A stretch of DNA of 64,000 nt from Megaustenia siamemsis (Eukaryota > Mollusca > Gastropoda > Stylommatophora > Ariophantidae), in the NCBI GenBank assembly GCA_032433765.1, contig JAVIAB010000160.1, positions 15,368,307 through 15,432,306 on the forward strand, in the 5' to 3' direction. Position 1 is the first letter of the stretch. Each line of letters opens with the position of its first letter. The notes beneath the pieces are model-generated. The model saw only the letters and a program-made list of their open reading frames with translations. It made no database searches and was not told the DNA's origin. Below are positions 1 to 10,213 of this stretch, in pieces. Position numbers and translations under genes: made by a program.

Positions 1-75
1 AGCAAGTTCGAGTCAAAGAACCCTTTGCTGTCGAAAATCGAATAGAGTAGGTTATATGCCGCTGTCCGGGTCAAA
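1..75 (+). repeat. S3 SINE body fragment
   Basis: The stretch around bases 14-55, containing TCAAAGAACC and ATCGAATAGAGTAGG, matches the S3 body at 53355-53395 (TTAAAGAACC, ATCGAAAAGAGTAGG). The rest of the element lies outside the window or has decayed. An A-run follows at about 79-90. Confidence 0.5.
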
Positions 76-271
76 ACAAAAAAAAAAGGAACACTTCCAC
101 TATCTCTGACATTAATTAAACCAGCCTTCTAAAATAAACATGTAGGCTCCGAGAGCTCGGAGTTCTGGCTGTGTGTTAAGATTTGCCTGTGTTACAAGGC
201 GATCGGAGTTACTTTGACCGTGTACAGTGATGATGTTTCCCAAGACACAAACAATAAACACGAATACTCAC

Positions 272-325
272 CGGCGTACCTGTAATACCAGGCTTCCCGG
301 CCTGTCCAGTATCTCCTCGATCACC
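272..325 (-). CDS. Collagen exon, six Gly-X-Y triplets (last visible exon)
   Basis: Minus-strand translation starts GDRGDTGQAG and ends GITGTP: 54 nt, 18 codons, six perfect triplets. The acceptor is TTTCAAG before GGT and the donor is GTGAGT after CCG. The length is the classical 54-nt fibril-forming collagen exon unit. The protein continues left of base 1. Confidence 0.87.
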
Positions 326-454
326 CTTGAAACATTAAGCGATACATAATTAGTCTCTCAATAATTGTGTCTGAATTTTGCTTATTTGTCTATAGTTTTT
401 ATATTTTTTGCAACTATATGTGTCTTTTATTCGTTTCTCATCATCAGGTAAATG

Positions 455-1310
455 TCCTTTGCAGAAAGTTGCATTCACCACAGCCAGTCTGAAAGAATCT
501 TAGTCTCTAGGTAATCTCCAACAGAACATTGCATTCAATACAGCCCGTCTGAAAGAATCTCAGTCTCTAGCTAGATCTACCACAGAACATTGCATTCACC
601 ACAGCCCGTATGAAAGAATCTCAGTCTCTAGCTAGATCTACCACAGAGCATTGCATTCACCACAGCCCGTATGAAAGAATCTCAGTCTCTAGCTAGATCT
701 ACCACAGAACATTGCATTCACCACAGCCCGTATGAAAGAATCTCAGTCTCTCGGTAACAGAACATTGCATTCAATAGAGCCGTCTGAAAGAATCTCAGTC
801 TCTAGCTAGATCTACCACAGAACGTTGCATTCACCACAGCCCGTATGAAAGAATCTCAGTTTCTGGGTAGATCTACCACAGAACGTTACATTCATCACAG
901 CTCGTCTGAAAGAATCTCAGTCTATAGCTAGATCTACCACAGAACGTTGCATTCACCACAGCCCGTATGAAAGAATCTCAGTTTCTGGGTAGATCTACCA
1001 CAGAACGTTGCATTCACCACAGCCCGTCTGAAAGAATCTCAGTCTATAGCTAGATCTACCACAGAACGTTGCATTCACCACAGCCCGTATGAAAGAATCT
1101 CAGTTTCTGGGTAGATCTACCACAGAACGTTGCATTCACCACAGCCCGTCTGAAAGAATCTCAGTCTCTGGGTAGATCTACCACAGAACGTTGCATTCAC
1201 CACAGCCCGTCTGAAAGAATCTCAGTCTCTAGCCAGATCTCCCACAGAACGTTGCATTCACCACAGCCCGTCTGAAAGAATCTCTGTCTCTAGCCATATC
1301 TCCCACGTCT
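455..1310. repeat. Minisatellite, about 61-bp unit, derived from LINE-I coding sequence
   Basis: About 14 copies of a unit containing GCATTCACCACAGCCCG, GAAAGAATCTCAGTCTCT and AGCTAGATCTACCACAG. Read on the minus strand, the unit encodes RDRDSFRRAVVNATFCGRS. That continues the single-copy LINE frame at 1311-1370. The array therefore looks like an in-place expansion of a LINE 3' end. Confidence 0.85.
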
Positions 1311-1440
1311 GTTGTTATGTTCAACGTCTCCTTGATGTCTTGAAACCACATTCTTCTCGGTCTGTCACTGATGCGTTGCTCAGGAACCTTCCAATTTTGT
1401 TCTTTTTCCTGCCAGCTGTGTCTTTTGACGAGACCATATT
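1311..1440 (-). mobile_element. LINE-I C-terminal fragment
   Basis: Minus translation gives DRPRRMWFQDIKETLNITTD, followed by VGDMARDRDSF. This is the basic, tryptophan-rich C-terminus typical of non-LTR retrotransposon polyproteins. It is continuous in sense with the minisatellite at 455-1310. No RT motifs remain. Confidence 0.6.
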
Positions 1441-1441
1441 A

Positions 1442-1708
1442 TTTTTATATCCTCTGTAGAATGGTATTTGTTTATATGGTTTGACATTTAATATTCTTTG
1501 AGAGGATATATCATTAGCTTTTGTTGTGTGATTTTAATAAAATTCACAATATATTTCACAGTTTCACATCTTTCCCTATGATACGATTTCACACATATCT
1601 CTACTTGCCTTTTTACAGTTTTATTACAAATTTCCTGCTTCTGTTAAATTAAAACTGTATACTTTCTCTCACGAAATGTCCCATATGTGCTATACCTTAT
1701 ATTCTAAT
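1442..1708. other. AT-rich intron, nothing recognised
   Basis: Low-complexity AT-rich DNA with no collagen triplets, LINE frame or repeat shared with the rest of the window. Confidence 0.4.
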
Positions 1709-1755
1709 CACCTACGCCAGCAGGCCTGGTACTTGATGATGATGATGATACCTTA
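1709..1755 (+). mobile_element. LINE-A 3' tip with (GAT)n tail
   Basis: The sequence TCACCTACGCCAGCAGG, then CCTGGTACTTGATGATG, matches the end of the LINE-A copy at 24080-24117. Only the last 45 bases and the trinucleotide tail are present, so this copy is extremely 5'-truncated. Confidence 0.7.
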
Positions 1756-2040
1756 TATTAATAAATATGTAATGTAAAAATAGTCTGTTTACATGTTGTA
1801 ATATTTATCTTTTAATCTCTATGTATTCATATTTATACGACATTGTTGAGTGTTTAATCTATTGTCCTTGTATGATACTATTTTATAATTATCGGTCCTT
1901 CTGCAAATTTGCTGAAAAATATCTCGTATTTGTCATTTGTTACTCAAAATGTTTCCATTAACTCAGAATTTTACATAAGTGTTAATGATATATATTACAT
2001 TAACTTTCGCTTGTACAAAAAAACCTGCTTAAAAGATTTT

Positions 2041-2335
2041 ATCTATCTATTGACCTTCCCAGTAGTAGCCGGCCCATAGGGCATAGACCCAGATACTCTT
2101 TCTCTTATCTACATTTTTATTCTAGCATTTTTCGATACTCGTAAAGATAGTTTATCACATTTCGCAATTTGTCTCTGTTCTGGGCAAGCAACTCTATCTC
2201 AACAAGGAAGCCGATTCCTGCTGCTCTTGCCTCTCTGATCAATGTTATTCTCAGTGTTGGCCTCTTTCCTCTTACCTGTTGTTTCCCACATGAGGACTTG
2301 CTTTGTTATTCGGTTATTTTACAAGATTAGCTATT
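2041..2335 (-). mobile_element. LINE-C 3' end, 5'-truncated
   Basis: Plus-strand text starts with a (TATC) tail, then GGCCCATAGGGCATAGA and the CTGCTGCTCTTGCCTCTC stretch. This matches the 3' end of the LINE-C copy at 44951-45240, including the region encoding its last RT residues. It is diverged and non-coding. Confidence 0.75.
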
Positions 2336-2349
2336 GTTTATATATTAAG

Positions 2350-2600
2350 TAAAGTAAGGAGCCCCGTCACGCCAAGTAGCGTATAGGAAATATGGTGTTA
2401 CTGACCATAATTTTACAGACCTTCAGCACATGATTTTTAGGGTAATGTGGTCGGTATTACGCCCGTGCCGCTTTACTTTCCCATAAAAAATCCAGTACCC
2501 AATTAGGGCTGGGTGAACCCGGAAGCCGTGGATCAGGATCGAATCCGACCTCTTGTCCTTTGTAGTCCAGTTCACTGACCTCTGAGCTTTCGCGGCTCCG
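2350..2600 (-). mobile_element. S1 tRNA-derived SINE
   Basis: On the minus strand the element begins GGAGCCGCGAAAGCTCAG (A-box-like) and has a B-box-like GATTCGATCCT near 2535. It ends in TTACTTTACT. It is about 80-90% similar by eye to copies at 3444, 16203, 43437 and 61235. Confidence 0.8.
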
Positions 2601-2729
2601 TTTTATATATTAACTTTTAACTGCAACATTCAGGTGAATTTCTAACGTCAGTTTATATAATCATTAACTAAATCCTAAAAACCTCTCTAATCTAAATCAA
2701 TAATTTCCCCACTCACCTACATGGCAGTA

Positions 2730-3075
2730 GCCTCCGTCAGTCATATTTGATTATACTAGCCTCCGTAAGACATAGTTGTCTATAATAGCCTCAGTCAGAC
2801 ATAGTTGACTATAGTAGCCTCAGTCAGACATAGTTAACTATAGTAGCCTCCGTAAGACATAGTTGTCTATAATAGCCTCCGTCAGACATAGTTGACTATA
2901 GTAGCCTCCATAAGACATAGTTAACTATAGTAGCCTCCGTCAGACATAGTTGACTATAGTAGCCTCAGTCAGACATAGTTGACTATAGTAGCCTCAGTCA
3001 GACATAGTTAACTATAGTAGCCTCCGTCAGACATAGTTGACTTTAGTAGCCTCAGTCAGACATAGTTCACTATGG
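2730..3075. repeat. Minisatellite, about 29-bp unit
   Basis: About 11 copies of AGCCTCMGTCAGACATAG plus TTGACTATAGT, with CCGTAAG variants. No similarity to a mobile element recognised. Confidence 0.9.
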
Positions 3076-3115
3076 TCTTTGTAATGTCCTTAGGAAATGT
3101 TATTTTGTTCTTTTC

Positions 3116-3400
3116 TTCCGCCGTGTATTCTCATTTTCTACGAATCCTTCTGCTTCTTGACTGCGTTGAAGCTTTAGAGCGTGTTTCCAAAGATTGCGGT
3201 CTCCAGTGATCTCTTCGCACGCTGCAGAATTAATATTCAATGTATTCATGCCACGTTTACACTCGTCTATATATTGAAGTTTGGGGCGCCCGTAGTTCTT
3301 TTACTATCTGCCAGCTGTCCATAAAGCATATCATTTTGTATGCAGAGTTGATCGGACGGTCAGTTAGAGTGTAGACTTTCACGTTTGTCATTTTATCATT
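3116..3400 (-). mobile_element. LINE 3' coding fragment (GRPKLQYIDECKR type)
   Basis: Minus translation around 3165-3290 reads GRPKLQYIDECKRGMNTL, then GDRNLWKHALKLQRSQEAE. This is the basic C-terminus that follows the RT domain in many non-LTR elements. The frame breaks on both sides, and no RT catalytic motif is retained. Confidence 0.65.
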
Positions 3401-3443
3401 CCAGGTGATAACACATAATTAAGACAATGTGTACAAATATATA

Positions 3444-3705
3444 AGTAAAAAAAAAGTAAAGAGCCCCCGTTACGACAAGTGATGTATAGGGAATATGGTG
3501 TTAGTGACCATACATTTTACAGACCTTCAGCACATGATTTGTGGGGTAATGTGGTCGGTATTACGCCAGTGCCGCTTTACTTTCCCAGAAAAAATTCCGG
3601 TAACCATTTAAGGCTGAGTGAAACCGGGAGCCGTCGGTTGGGATCGAACCCTACTTCTTGTTCTTTGTAGTCCAGTTCACTAACCACTGAGCTATCGTGG
3701 CTCCA
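3444..3705 (-). mobile_element. S1 tRNA-derived SINE with 12-bp target-site duplication
   Basis: The element is full length (262 bp). Its minus-strand head is GGAGCCACGATAGCTCAG, with GGTTCGATCCC-type B box sequence (GGGTTCGATCCCAACC). It is flanked by identical TACAAATATATA at 3432-3443 and 3706-3717. The tail is TTTACTTTTTTTTTACTT. The perfect duplication suggests a fairly recent insertion. Confidence 0.88.
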
Positions 3706-4299
3706 TACAAATATATACTTCACTATATATAAGATGTATATATTTGTAAATAACCTGATACATCAGTGATGTAAACAACCTTAACTGTTCAAGCCATATT
3801 ATTGAGTCAATCTCTCTAAATTATTTGGTAAACTCCGACATAGAGGCATCTCTGATTTGTGGGACATGCATGACGGGAGAGGCAGGGTGGGATGTGTAGT
3901 AAAACAAAAATAAAATAGTAGGTCAGCGAGATGGTAGTTGACAAAGGGAAACAATGTTGGCTGGTTTCACAGTGTGGGTGGTAACAAATTAAATCAATGG
4001 TAGAGTTATTACAGTGCACAATGTCGCGGGCTATGGTGGACAGGTGGAATACCTGTCAACGTGAACCATGATTGAATGAATGAATGAATGAAACTTCGAC
4101 ATCAATCCTGCAAACATCGTATTATTAAGCTTGGCTCATGTATAAACTAATCTTTCATGCATCTTGAATTAACACTACACAACTTCATATGTCAGTAAAC
4201 ATTATCAGCACATAGACTGCTCATTAGCCTAACTTCCCCTCTATATTCTTATTTACCTCACATCTCATTCATCATTATCAGCACATAGACTGTGCATTA

Positions 4300-4745
4300 G
4301 CCTCTAACTTCCCTTCTATATTATAATCTACCTCACATCTCAGTTATCATAACTTCCCTTCTATATTATAATCTACCTCACATCTCAGTTATCATTCTCA
4401 ACACATAGACTGTGCATGAGCCTAACTTCCCCTCTATATTATAATCTACCTCACATCTCAGTTATCACAACTTCCCCTCTATATTATAATCTACCTCATA
4501 TCTCAGTTATCACAACTTCCCCTCAATATTATAATCTACCTCACATCTCAGTTATCACAACTTCCCCTCTATATTATAATCTACCTCACATCTCAGTTAT
4601 CACAACTTCCCCTCTATATTATAATCTACCTCACATCTCAGTTATCACAACTTCCCCTCTATATTATAATCTACCTCACATCTCAGTTATCACAACTTCC
4701 CCTCTATATTATAATCTACCTCACATCTCAGTTATCATTATCAAC
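4300..4745. repeat. Minisatellite, 45-bp unit
   Basis: About nine copies of CTATATTATAATCTACCTCA plus CATCTCAGTTATCACAACTTCCCCT. Because 45 is a multiple of 3, a spurious 115-residue frame is open on the plus strand (4416-4763). It ends about 60 bp from the downstream side of the collagen exon at 4804. Confidence 0.9.
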
Positions 4746-4803
4746 ACACAGACAGCGCATTAGCCAACTTCCCCTTCTAATCTACATCAATGTCAAAACC
4801 AAC

Positions 4804-4848
4804 CTTTGATCCTGCTAGTCCTCTGTCGCCTGATTCACCCTTTGACCC
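4804..4848 (-). CDS. Collagen exon, five triplets
   Basis: Minus translation GSKGESGDRGLAGSK: 45 nt, five perfect triplets. The acceptor is ATATTGCAG before GGG. The donor GTTGGT is weaker than in the other exons. Minisatellites lie within about 60 bp on one side and 30 bp on the other. Confidence 0.83.
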
Positions 4849-4879
4849 CTGCAATATTTTTATATGGTTAATAACGCCA

Positions 4880-5140
4880 TGAAATGTGTTTTCTGATAAC
4901 ATGAGTACTTTAAATGTATTTTCTGATAACATGAGTACTTTAAATGTATTTTCTGATAACATGTACTTTAAATGTATTTTCTGATAACATGAGTACTTTA
5001 AATGTACTTTCTGATAACATGAGTACTTTAAATGTATTTTCTGACACCATCAGTACTTTAAATGTATTTTCTGATAATATGAGTACTTTTAATGTATTTT
5101 CTGATAACATGAGTACCTTAAGTGTATTTCCTGACAATAT
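4880..5140. repeat. Minisatellite, 30-bp unit, left part
   Basis: Copies of TTCTGATAACATGAGTACTT plus TAAATGTATT. The same unit resumes at 5906 after an inserted LINE-E, so the array predates that insertion. Confidence 0.9.
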
Positions 5141-5389
5141 TCATTCTTCTTCTTCTTCTCCGCTTCCTCATTTGCCTTTCAGCGTCGAGGGGAGATATAA
5201 TTTGTGGTCTTTTGCTCTTCTGTTCGCCTCTGCTGTTGTTATGTTTCCTAGTGCTTCTAACATTCCATCCATCCATCTTTTTGGTGGTCGACCATTGGGT
5301 CTGGTATTCTCACAACGTTTACTGAAGGCTCGTTGTGTTTTGATCTTTCAGCCTTGTCACGTGGCCAAACAATTTTATCTGTTATTTCT

Positions 5390-5658
5390 TTATATATATT
5401 TTCTATCTATCTATATATTGTTCTTTCGAGCCGAAGACGGCACATAGGGCAGAACCACAATCTCAAAAACAGAAACCTTGCGTGCCAAAATGGCACATAT
5501 TACAGAGATCAATGGCGCTGTTTCCATAACAACACTTTTTAAAATGACAGCTTGTCAAGCCATCGATCAAACTCCTTAGTCGCCTCTTACGACATGCCTG
5601 AAAGGTCACAGTGTCACTATTATTTACTTTCCTCATAATGAGGCCCTGGTAACACACA

Positions 5659-5660
<2 letters not shown>
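5390..5660 (-). mobile_element. S6 element nested in LINE-E
   Basis: In minus orientation it matches the plus copy at 39368-39642: GGGCCTCATTATGAGG, the region ending CGTAAGAGGCGACTAAG, and the tail GCCGTCTTCGGCTCGAA. It ends in a decayed (TAGA) tail at 5400-5420. No clear Pol III A or B box was found. Confidence 0.75.

Positions 5661-5741
<81 letters not shown>
5661..5741. repeat. (TA)n microsatellite, about 80 bp
   Basis: Uninterrupted AT dinucleotide run at the 5' junction of the nested S6 element. Probably grown from the TATATA target in LINE-E. Confidence 0.97.
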
Positions 5742-5744
<3 letters not shown>

Positions 5745-5905
5745 TATGGCAAAGCAATTCATAGATTTTTTTCTCAGTTCTTCATTTCTGATCTTATCTC
5801 TCAGGCTGTTTCCTGTCATTCGTTTAACACATTCCATCTCAGTAGAAGTTATTTTTCTTATTGTTCTTGCATCTAGAGTCCAGGTCTGGCATTGGTAGCA
5901 CAATG

Positions 5906-6560
5906 TTTTCTGACAACATGAGTATTTTAGATGTTTTTTTTTTTCTGACATGAGTTATTTAAATGTATTTTCTAATGACATTAGTATTTTTAATGTATTT
6001 TCAGACAAAATGAGTACTTACTTTAAATGTATTTTTCGACAACGAAGGTACTTTAAAGTACTTTCGAACAACATAAACACTTAATTTGTATGTGTTACAC
6101 CAGTACCTTACACTTATTTTCTGACATTGTATATTATATAACATATTGTCTCTAAAAATGGGCACTACTGCTGTTCTATTTACGTATTAAGAGAAAGGCA
6201 TTAAATTTATCATCTGGCATTATGGGTACTTTGAATTTATTATAGGCAATATGGGTCCTTTAAATTTAGTTTTTGGCAATATGAGTACCTTAAATTTATT
6301 ATCGGTAATATGGGTATTTAAAATTTATTATCGGTAAAATGGATCATTGTAATTTATTATCTGCAAAAATTGGTACTTTAAATTTATTATCAGGTAATAT
6401 GAGTACTTTAACTTTATTATCAGCAATATGGATAATTTAAATTTCTTATCTGGAAATATGGGTTCTTTAAATTAATTACCTGGCATTATGGTACTGACAA
6501 TTTTTATCTATAAGAATAGTATTGTGAAGTTATTATCTAACAATTTAGTGATTTATTTTG
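5906..6560. repeat. Minisatellite, about 30-bp unit, right part, increasingly diverged
   Basis: It resumes the 4880-5140 unit (TTTTCTGACAACATGAGTA). From about 6190 it drifts to TATTATCGGTAATATGGGTA plus CTTTAAATT. Divergence increases away from the LINE-E insertion. Confidence 0.8.
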
Positions 6561-6659
6561 TGGCAAAATGGAATTAATATTTTCAATGTCTCATCTAAAA
6601 CATTGGGTACCCTACATTTGTTGTTCTGTAAACGAGCTCTCTAAATTTACTATCTCAAA

Positions 6660-7235
6660 TATCATCATCATCATGTGCCATACCGGTTGGCGTAGGTGAT
6701 CATGTCCCTCCACAATCTTCTATCTACAGTGCATAGTATCAGTTCTGTTGTTGACTGTTTTCCATGTCATGACACCAAGCTATCCAATATTTTCTCTCTT
6801 TGTCGCCCGCGACCTCTCTTTCCTTTTATTTTGCCAGTTGTAACCAAGTATTCCAACTTTCCTATTCTCATGATGTGCCCGAAAAATGTTGATTGCTTCT
6901 TTCTGACGTTTTTTTAAGAGTTCCCATTTTGTATTGGCCTCTTTGAGAACTTCCTCATTGGTCTTTTTAGCTGTCCAGGGAACTTTCAACATTCTTCTGA
7001 GAAATCCCATCTCTGTGGCCTCAAATCGTCTTTTCATTTGTTTGTCTACTGTCCATGATTCGTTTCCATAGGTCAGAATTGGTTCTATATAGCACCGATA
7101 TACTCTCTTTCTCATTTTTATTGACATAGATTTGTTGCATAAGATATTTTTTCATTTTCTGATATGCTATTTTGGCCTGAGCTATTCTGCTTTTTATTTC
7201 TGTGGTGCATCTACCATGTGATGTTATTATTGTGA
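6660..7235 (-). mobile_element. LINE-A fragment, RT C-terminus, (GAT)n tail
   Basis: Minus frames encode YRCYIEPILTYGNESWTVDK, FLRRMLKVPWTAKKTNEEVL and related text, the thumb and C-terminal region of an RTE-like RT. The tail is (ATC)n on the plus strand at 6663-6674. Frameshifts near 6915 break the reading frame. Another copy at 33735-35020 reaches further 5'. Confidence 0.82.
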
Positions 7236-7324
7236 TCTCAAATATAGAATGTTTTAAATGTTTAATCTGATAAAAAGTGTGCTACATATTTTCTACGAAT
7301 TAAATAAAGAAAAAAAGGTATTAA

Positions 7325-7395
7325 GACAGCTAAACCCGTAAAGAGACAAGACAAACTTCGACGTTTCGACAAAAATGCCTTAATCTCATGCTGCT
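7325..7395 (-). other. Hammerhead-like dispersed motif, copy a
   Basis: Minus strand contains GGCATTTTTGTCGAAACGTC, followed downstream by TTTAGCTGTC. The GGC...GUC stem and GAAAC resemble the stem II and core of a hammerhead ribozyme, but the CUGAUGA half is altered. Five relatives occur in this window. Confidence 0.4.
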
Positions 7396-7650
7396 TAAGT
7401 ACAATTTTTATGTTTATTTAAAATGTATGAGGTTTTAAATGTATTTTCCTTGATAATAAATCTAAAAAGATGAAGAGTGCAGCGATATAAAAACACCGAA
7501 TAAAATAAAACAAAAATATATTTGGTTGCCATGACATTCGTCTTCATGATAATGATATAGTAAACATGGAACATTTATTTTAATGTTATTGTCTGGATAC
7601 TGACAATGTTTGACTAGAAAAATTGAAACTGTAAAGATGAAGAGCATTAC

Positions 7651-7704
7651 TTTAAGGCCTTCTATTCCTGGAAATCCCGGTGGTCCAGGTGGTCCTGGTG
7701 GTCC
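7651..7704 (-). CDS. Collagen exon, six triplets, Pro-rich
   Basis: Minus translation GPPGPPGPPGFPGIEGLK: 54 nt. The acceptor is CACATTTCAG before GGA and the donor is GTAATG after AAA. Three consecutive GPP triplets make this the most stable helical stretch in the window. Confidence 0.92.
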
Positions 7705-7906
7705 CTGAAATGTGATAGAAAACATGTTTGGTAAGTAGGGGAAAGGCTCCCCAAACATTGCGGGCAATAAGAGTCAAACAGAAACACATTATAGCAGAAT
7801 ATAATAAGATAATTTTCTAGTTTTTGCACATCAATTATTTCAGAGGAACGAATAATCTCCCCTTTATGAAGCCTCATCAAATGTATAGTAGTTCTCAAAT
7901 ACTAAT

Positions 7907-8155
7907 AATTATGTTAGGGTTTAGGATTAGGGTTTAGGGTTAGGATTTAGAGTTAGGGTTTAGGGTTAGGGTTTAGAGTTAGGGTTTAGGGTTTAGGGTT
8001 AGGGTTATGTGTTAGGGTTTAGGGTTAGGTGTTAGGGTTTAGGGTTAGGGTTTAGGATTAGGGTTTAGGGTTAGGTGTTGAAATTTAGGGTTAGAGTTAG
8101 AGTTACGGATTAGGGTTAGGGTTTAGGGTTTAGGATTAGGGTTTAGGGTTTAGGG

Positions 8156-8188
<33 letters not shown>

Positions 8189-8700
8189 TAGGGCTAGGGT
8201 TAGGGTTATGGTTTAGGGTTAGGGTTTAGGGTTTAGGGTTTAGGGTTAGGGTTATGGTTTAGGGGTTAGGGTTTAGGGTTAAATTAGGGTTACGGTTATG
8301 GTTTAGTGTTTCATGGTTTAGGGTTAGAGTTTAGTGTTAGGGTTAGTGTTTAGGGTTTAGCGTTAGGATTTAGGGTTTAGGGTTTAGTATTAGGGTTTAG
8401 GTTTAGGATTAGGGTTAGGGTTTGGTTGGTTGCGTTCGCCCGATGACTAAAGTATTCTAGAGTATCGTAGTAGACTAGAATATTCCTCTTCATCATCCGC
8501 CCTTACAAGGACGCAGTGGACGTGTCTGCGTTGTGTTGTGGTTTGCAGTATAACTGTTATATTTGCGCCTTTCGGCCCAACATATCCGACTTCAGCACGA
8601 GGGTTAGGGTTTAATTTTAGGGTCATGGTTAGGGTTATGGTTTAGGTTTACGGTTAGTGTTATTGTTTAGGGTTAGGGTTAGGGTTAGGGTTAGGACTTT
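7907..8700. repeat. Telomere-like interstitial tract, mixed TTAGGG and TTTAGGG
   Basis: Irregular alternation of TTAGGG and TTTAGGG with point variants, about 600 bp in total. An S5 repeat splits it at about 8427-8605. Metazoan telomeres are usually TTAGGG, and TTTAGGG is the plant-type unit. The mixture within one array suggests local expansion of a 13-bp GGGTTAGGGTTTA dimer rather than a captured chromosome end. Confidence 0.93.
8427..8605. mobile_element. S5 dispersed repeat inside the telomere-like tract
   Basis: Shares GTTCGCCCGATGACTAAA, TTCATCATCCGCCCTTA, TGCGTTGTGTTGTGGTTTG and CCGACTTCAGCACG with 57388-57535. It shares its last half with 55690-55777. TTAGGG text flanks both ends. 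Class unknown. Confidence 0.8.
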
Positions 8701-9224
8701 ACTCTCGCCAATGCAATCCAATGTGTTTCTCTTTTCTCCAGAATGAAGAGTCTTCTAATCAGACCAATTAGAGAACTACCGAATAAAATGCAATTTTACT
8801 TAATTTGGACGTTACTTTTCCGAACTGAAATAATTTATGTACTTAAACTATGACTTTACCTATAATAAATTATATCATTGATAACTTAAAGATATAAACT
8901 AATTCATGATGGGATATATAAATATAAATTAACATAAATATCTTAAGGAGAAGAGATCGATTCTACATACTATTATCTCTAAGGTACGCAAAATAAACAG
9001 ACGATGAGAAACCATCAGAAAGAGGAACACCCTCTTCTAGACAGGCTAGTTGATGACGACGTTGATGATAGATTACTTAAAGATATCATTTATATTAAGA
9101 TGACGTATAAATTGTGTAACTTACTGGAACCATTTGAGTCGTTCTGTTATCACCCGCACCACGAACAGGGATGCCCTGTGCATACACAAAAACAAAATGG
9201 TTGTGATACATGTGCTGTGTGAAT
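8701..9224. other. AT-rich intron, nothing recognised
   Basis: No collagen exon or shared repeat seen. Short open frames here lack any recognisable motif. Confidence 0.4.
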
Positions 9225-9850
9225 TACAGAACTACAACTATCATGGAAATACTATAACCAGTGATGGAAAATGTACAACTCAAATAAATAAAAGAATAGG
9301 AATGGCAAAAAGTAATTTTAATGCCATGAAGAAGATACTAACATCAAAACAAATAACACCAGGGCTAAAACTAAGAATAGCAAAATGTTACATCTTCTCA
9401 ATATTCCTATATTGTGCAGAAACATGGACATTAGACAAGAAAATAGAACAGAGAATTGAAGCCTTTGAAATGTGGATAAATAGAAGAATAAGTAGAATTG
9501 GGTGGAAGAAAAAGAAGACAAAAGATGAAGTCTTAAAACAACCAAAAATGAAAATAAAACATCTAAGCACAATTCAAACAAGACAAATGCGATTTTTGGG
9601 CCATGTTAAAAGACACAACAGCCTACTAAAATACTCCTTTGTTCTATTATTCCCTACTAAAAGTAATCATGGAGGGGAAAATACAAGGTAAAAAAGGCAG
9701 TGACAGACTAAGACTAACATGGACGAGTAACATCAAAAGATGGACAAATCAGCCTATGACAACCTGCACCACCAAAGAAAGAGACAGAGCAGAATGGCGC
9801 TCCACGGTAGCCAACCTTCGTTGCGGAGACGGCACTCGATGATGATGATA
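9225..9850 (+). mobile_element. LINE-B 3' end, (GAT)n tail
   Basis: Plus frames read GMAKSNFNAMKKILTSKQ, then AETWTLDKK and QTRQMRFLGHVKRH, then RWTNQPMTTCTTKERDRAEW. The element ends GCACTCGATGATGATGATAA. A short extra segment at about 9627-9657, between two CCTACTAAAA repeats and absent from the 40015 and 60062 copies, disrupts the frame. It is the C-terminal part of a non-LTR RT and is not functional. Confidence 0.85.
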
Positions 9851-9974
9851 ACATATGCTGTAAGAGTGCATGAGTACATGTGTAAAGTAGTTCCAAATGT
9901 ATTCTATTTAGGAATGGGATATAATACTCGCTGTTTAGCTATACTACCAGCCTACACTAATACCGACAAGATCA

Positions 9975-10213
9975 TCATCATCATCAAGTACCAGGGCTGC
10001 TGGCGTAGGTAATCATCATGTCTCTCCACAACTTTTGATCTAGGCAGTTAGTTATCATTTCTGTTGTTAACCTTCTGCCAAGCCATTCTCTTAAGCTGTC
10101 TGTTATCTTTTCTCTTTGCTTCCCTCTATCTCTTCGTCCCTCAATTTTCCCAGTTGTTACAATATATTCCAGTTGTTCCCTTCTCATTACATGGCCAAAA
10201 AATGATGATTGTT
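9975..10213 (-). mobile_element. LINE-A 3' part, left half of an interrupted copy
   Basis: Minus translation MRREQLEYIVTTGKIEGRRD and LREWLGRRLTTEM, with the (ATC)n tail on the plus strand at 9973-9984. It continues at 11087 after an inserted LINE-F. ATGATGATTGTT at 10202-10213 is the left target-site duplication. Confidence 0.85.

Larger units (their letters stand above)
5141..5905 (-). mobile_element. LINE-E fragment interrupted by an S6-like SINE
   Basis: The tail is (GAA)n at 5144-5160 (TTCTTCTTCTTCTTCTCC on the plus strand), then sequence matching 20520-20740. The coding part resumes at about 5745-5905, where minus translation gives CQTWTLDARTIRKITSTEME and MTGNSLRDKIRNEELRKKS. The interruption is an S6-type element plus a TA run (5390-5741). 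The family is a non-LTR element with RT C-terminal sequence only. Confidence 0.78.

Noticed and set aside
4416..4763. 115-residue frame with YYNLPHISVITTSPL repeats
   Set aside because: Product of the 45-bp minisatellite period.
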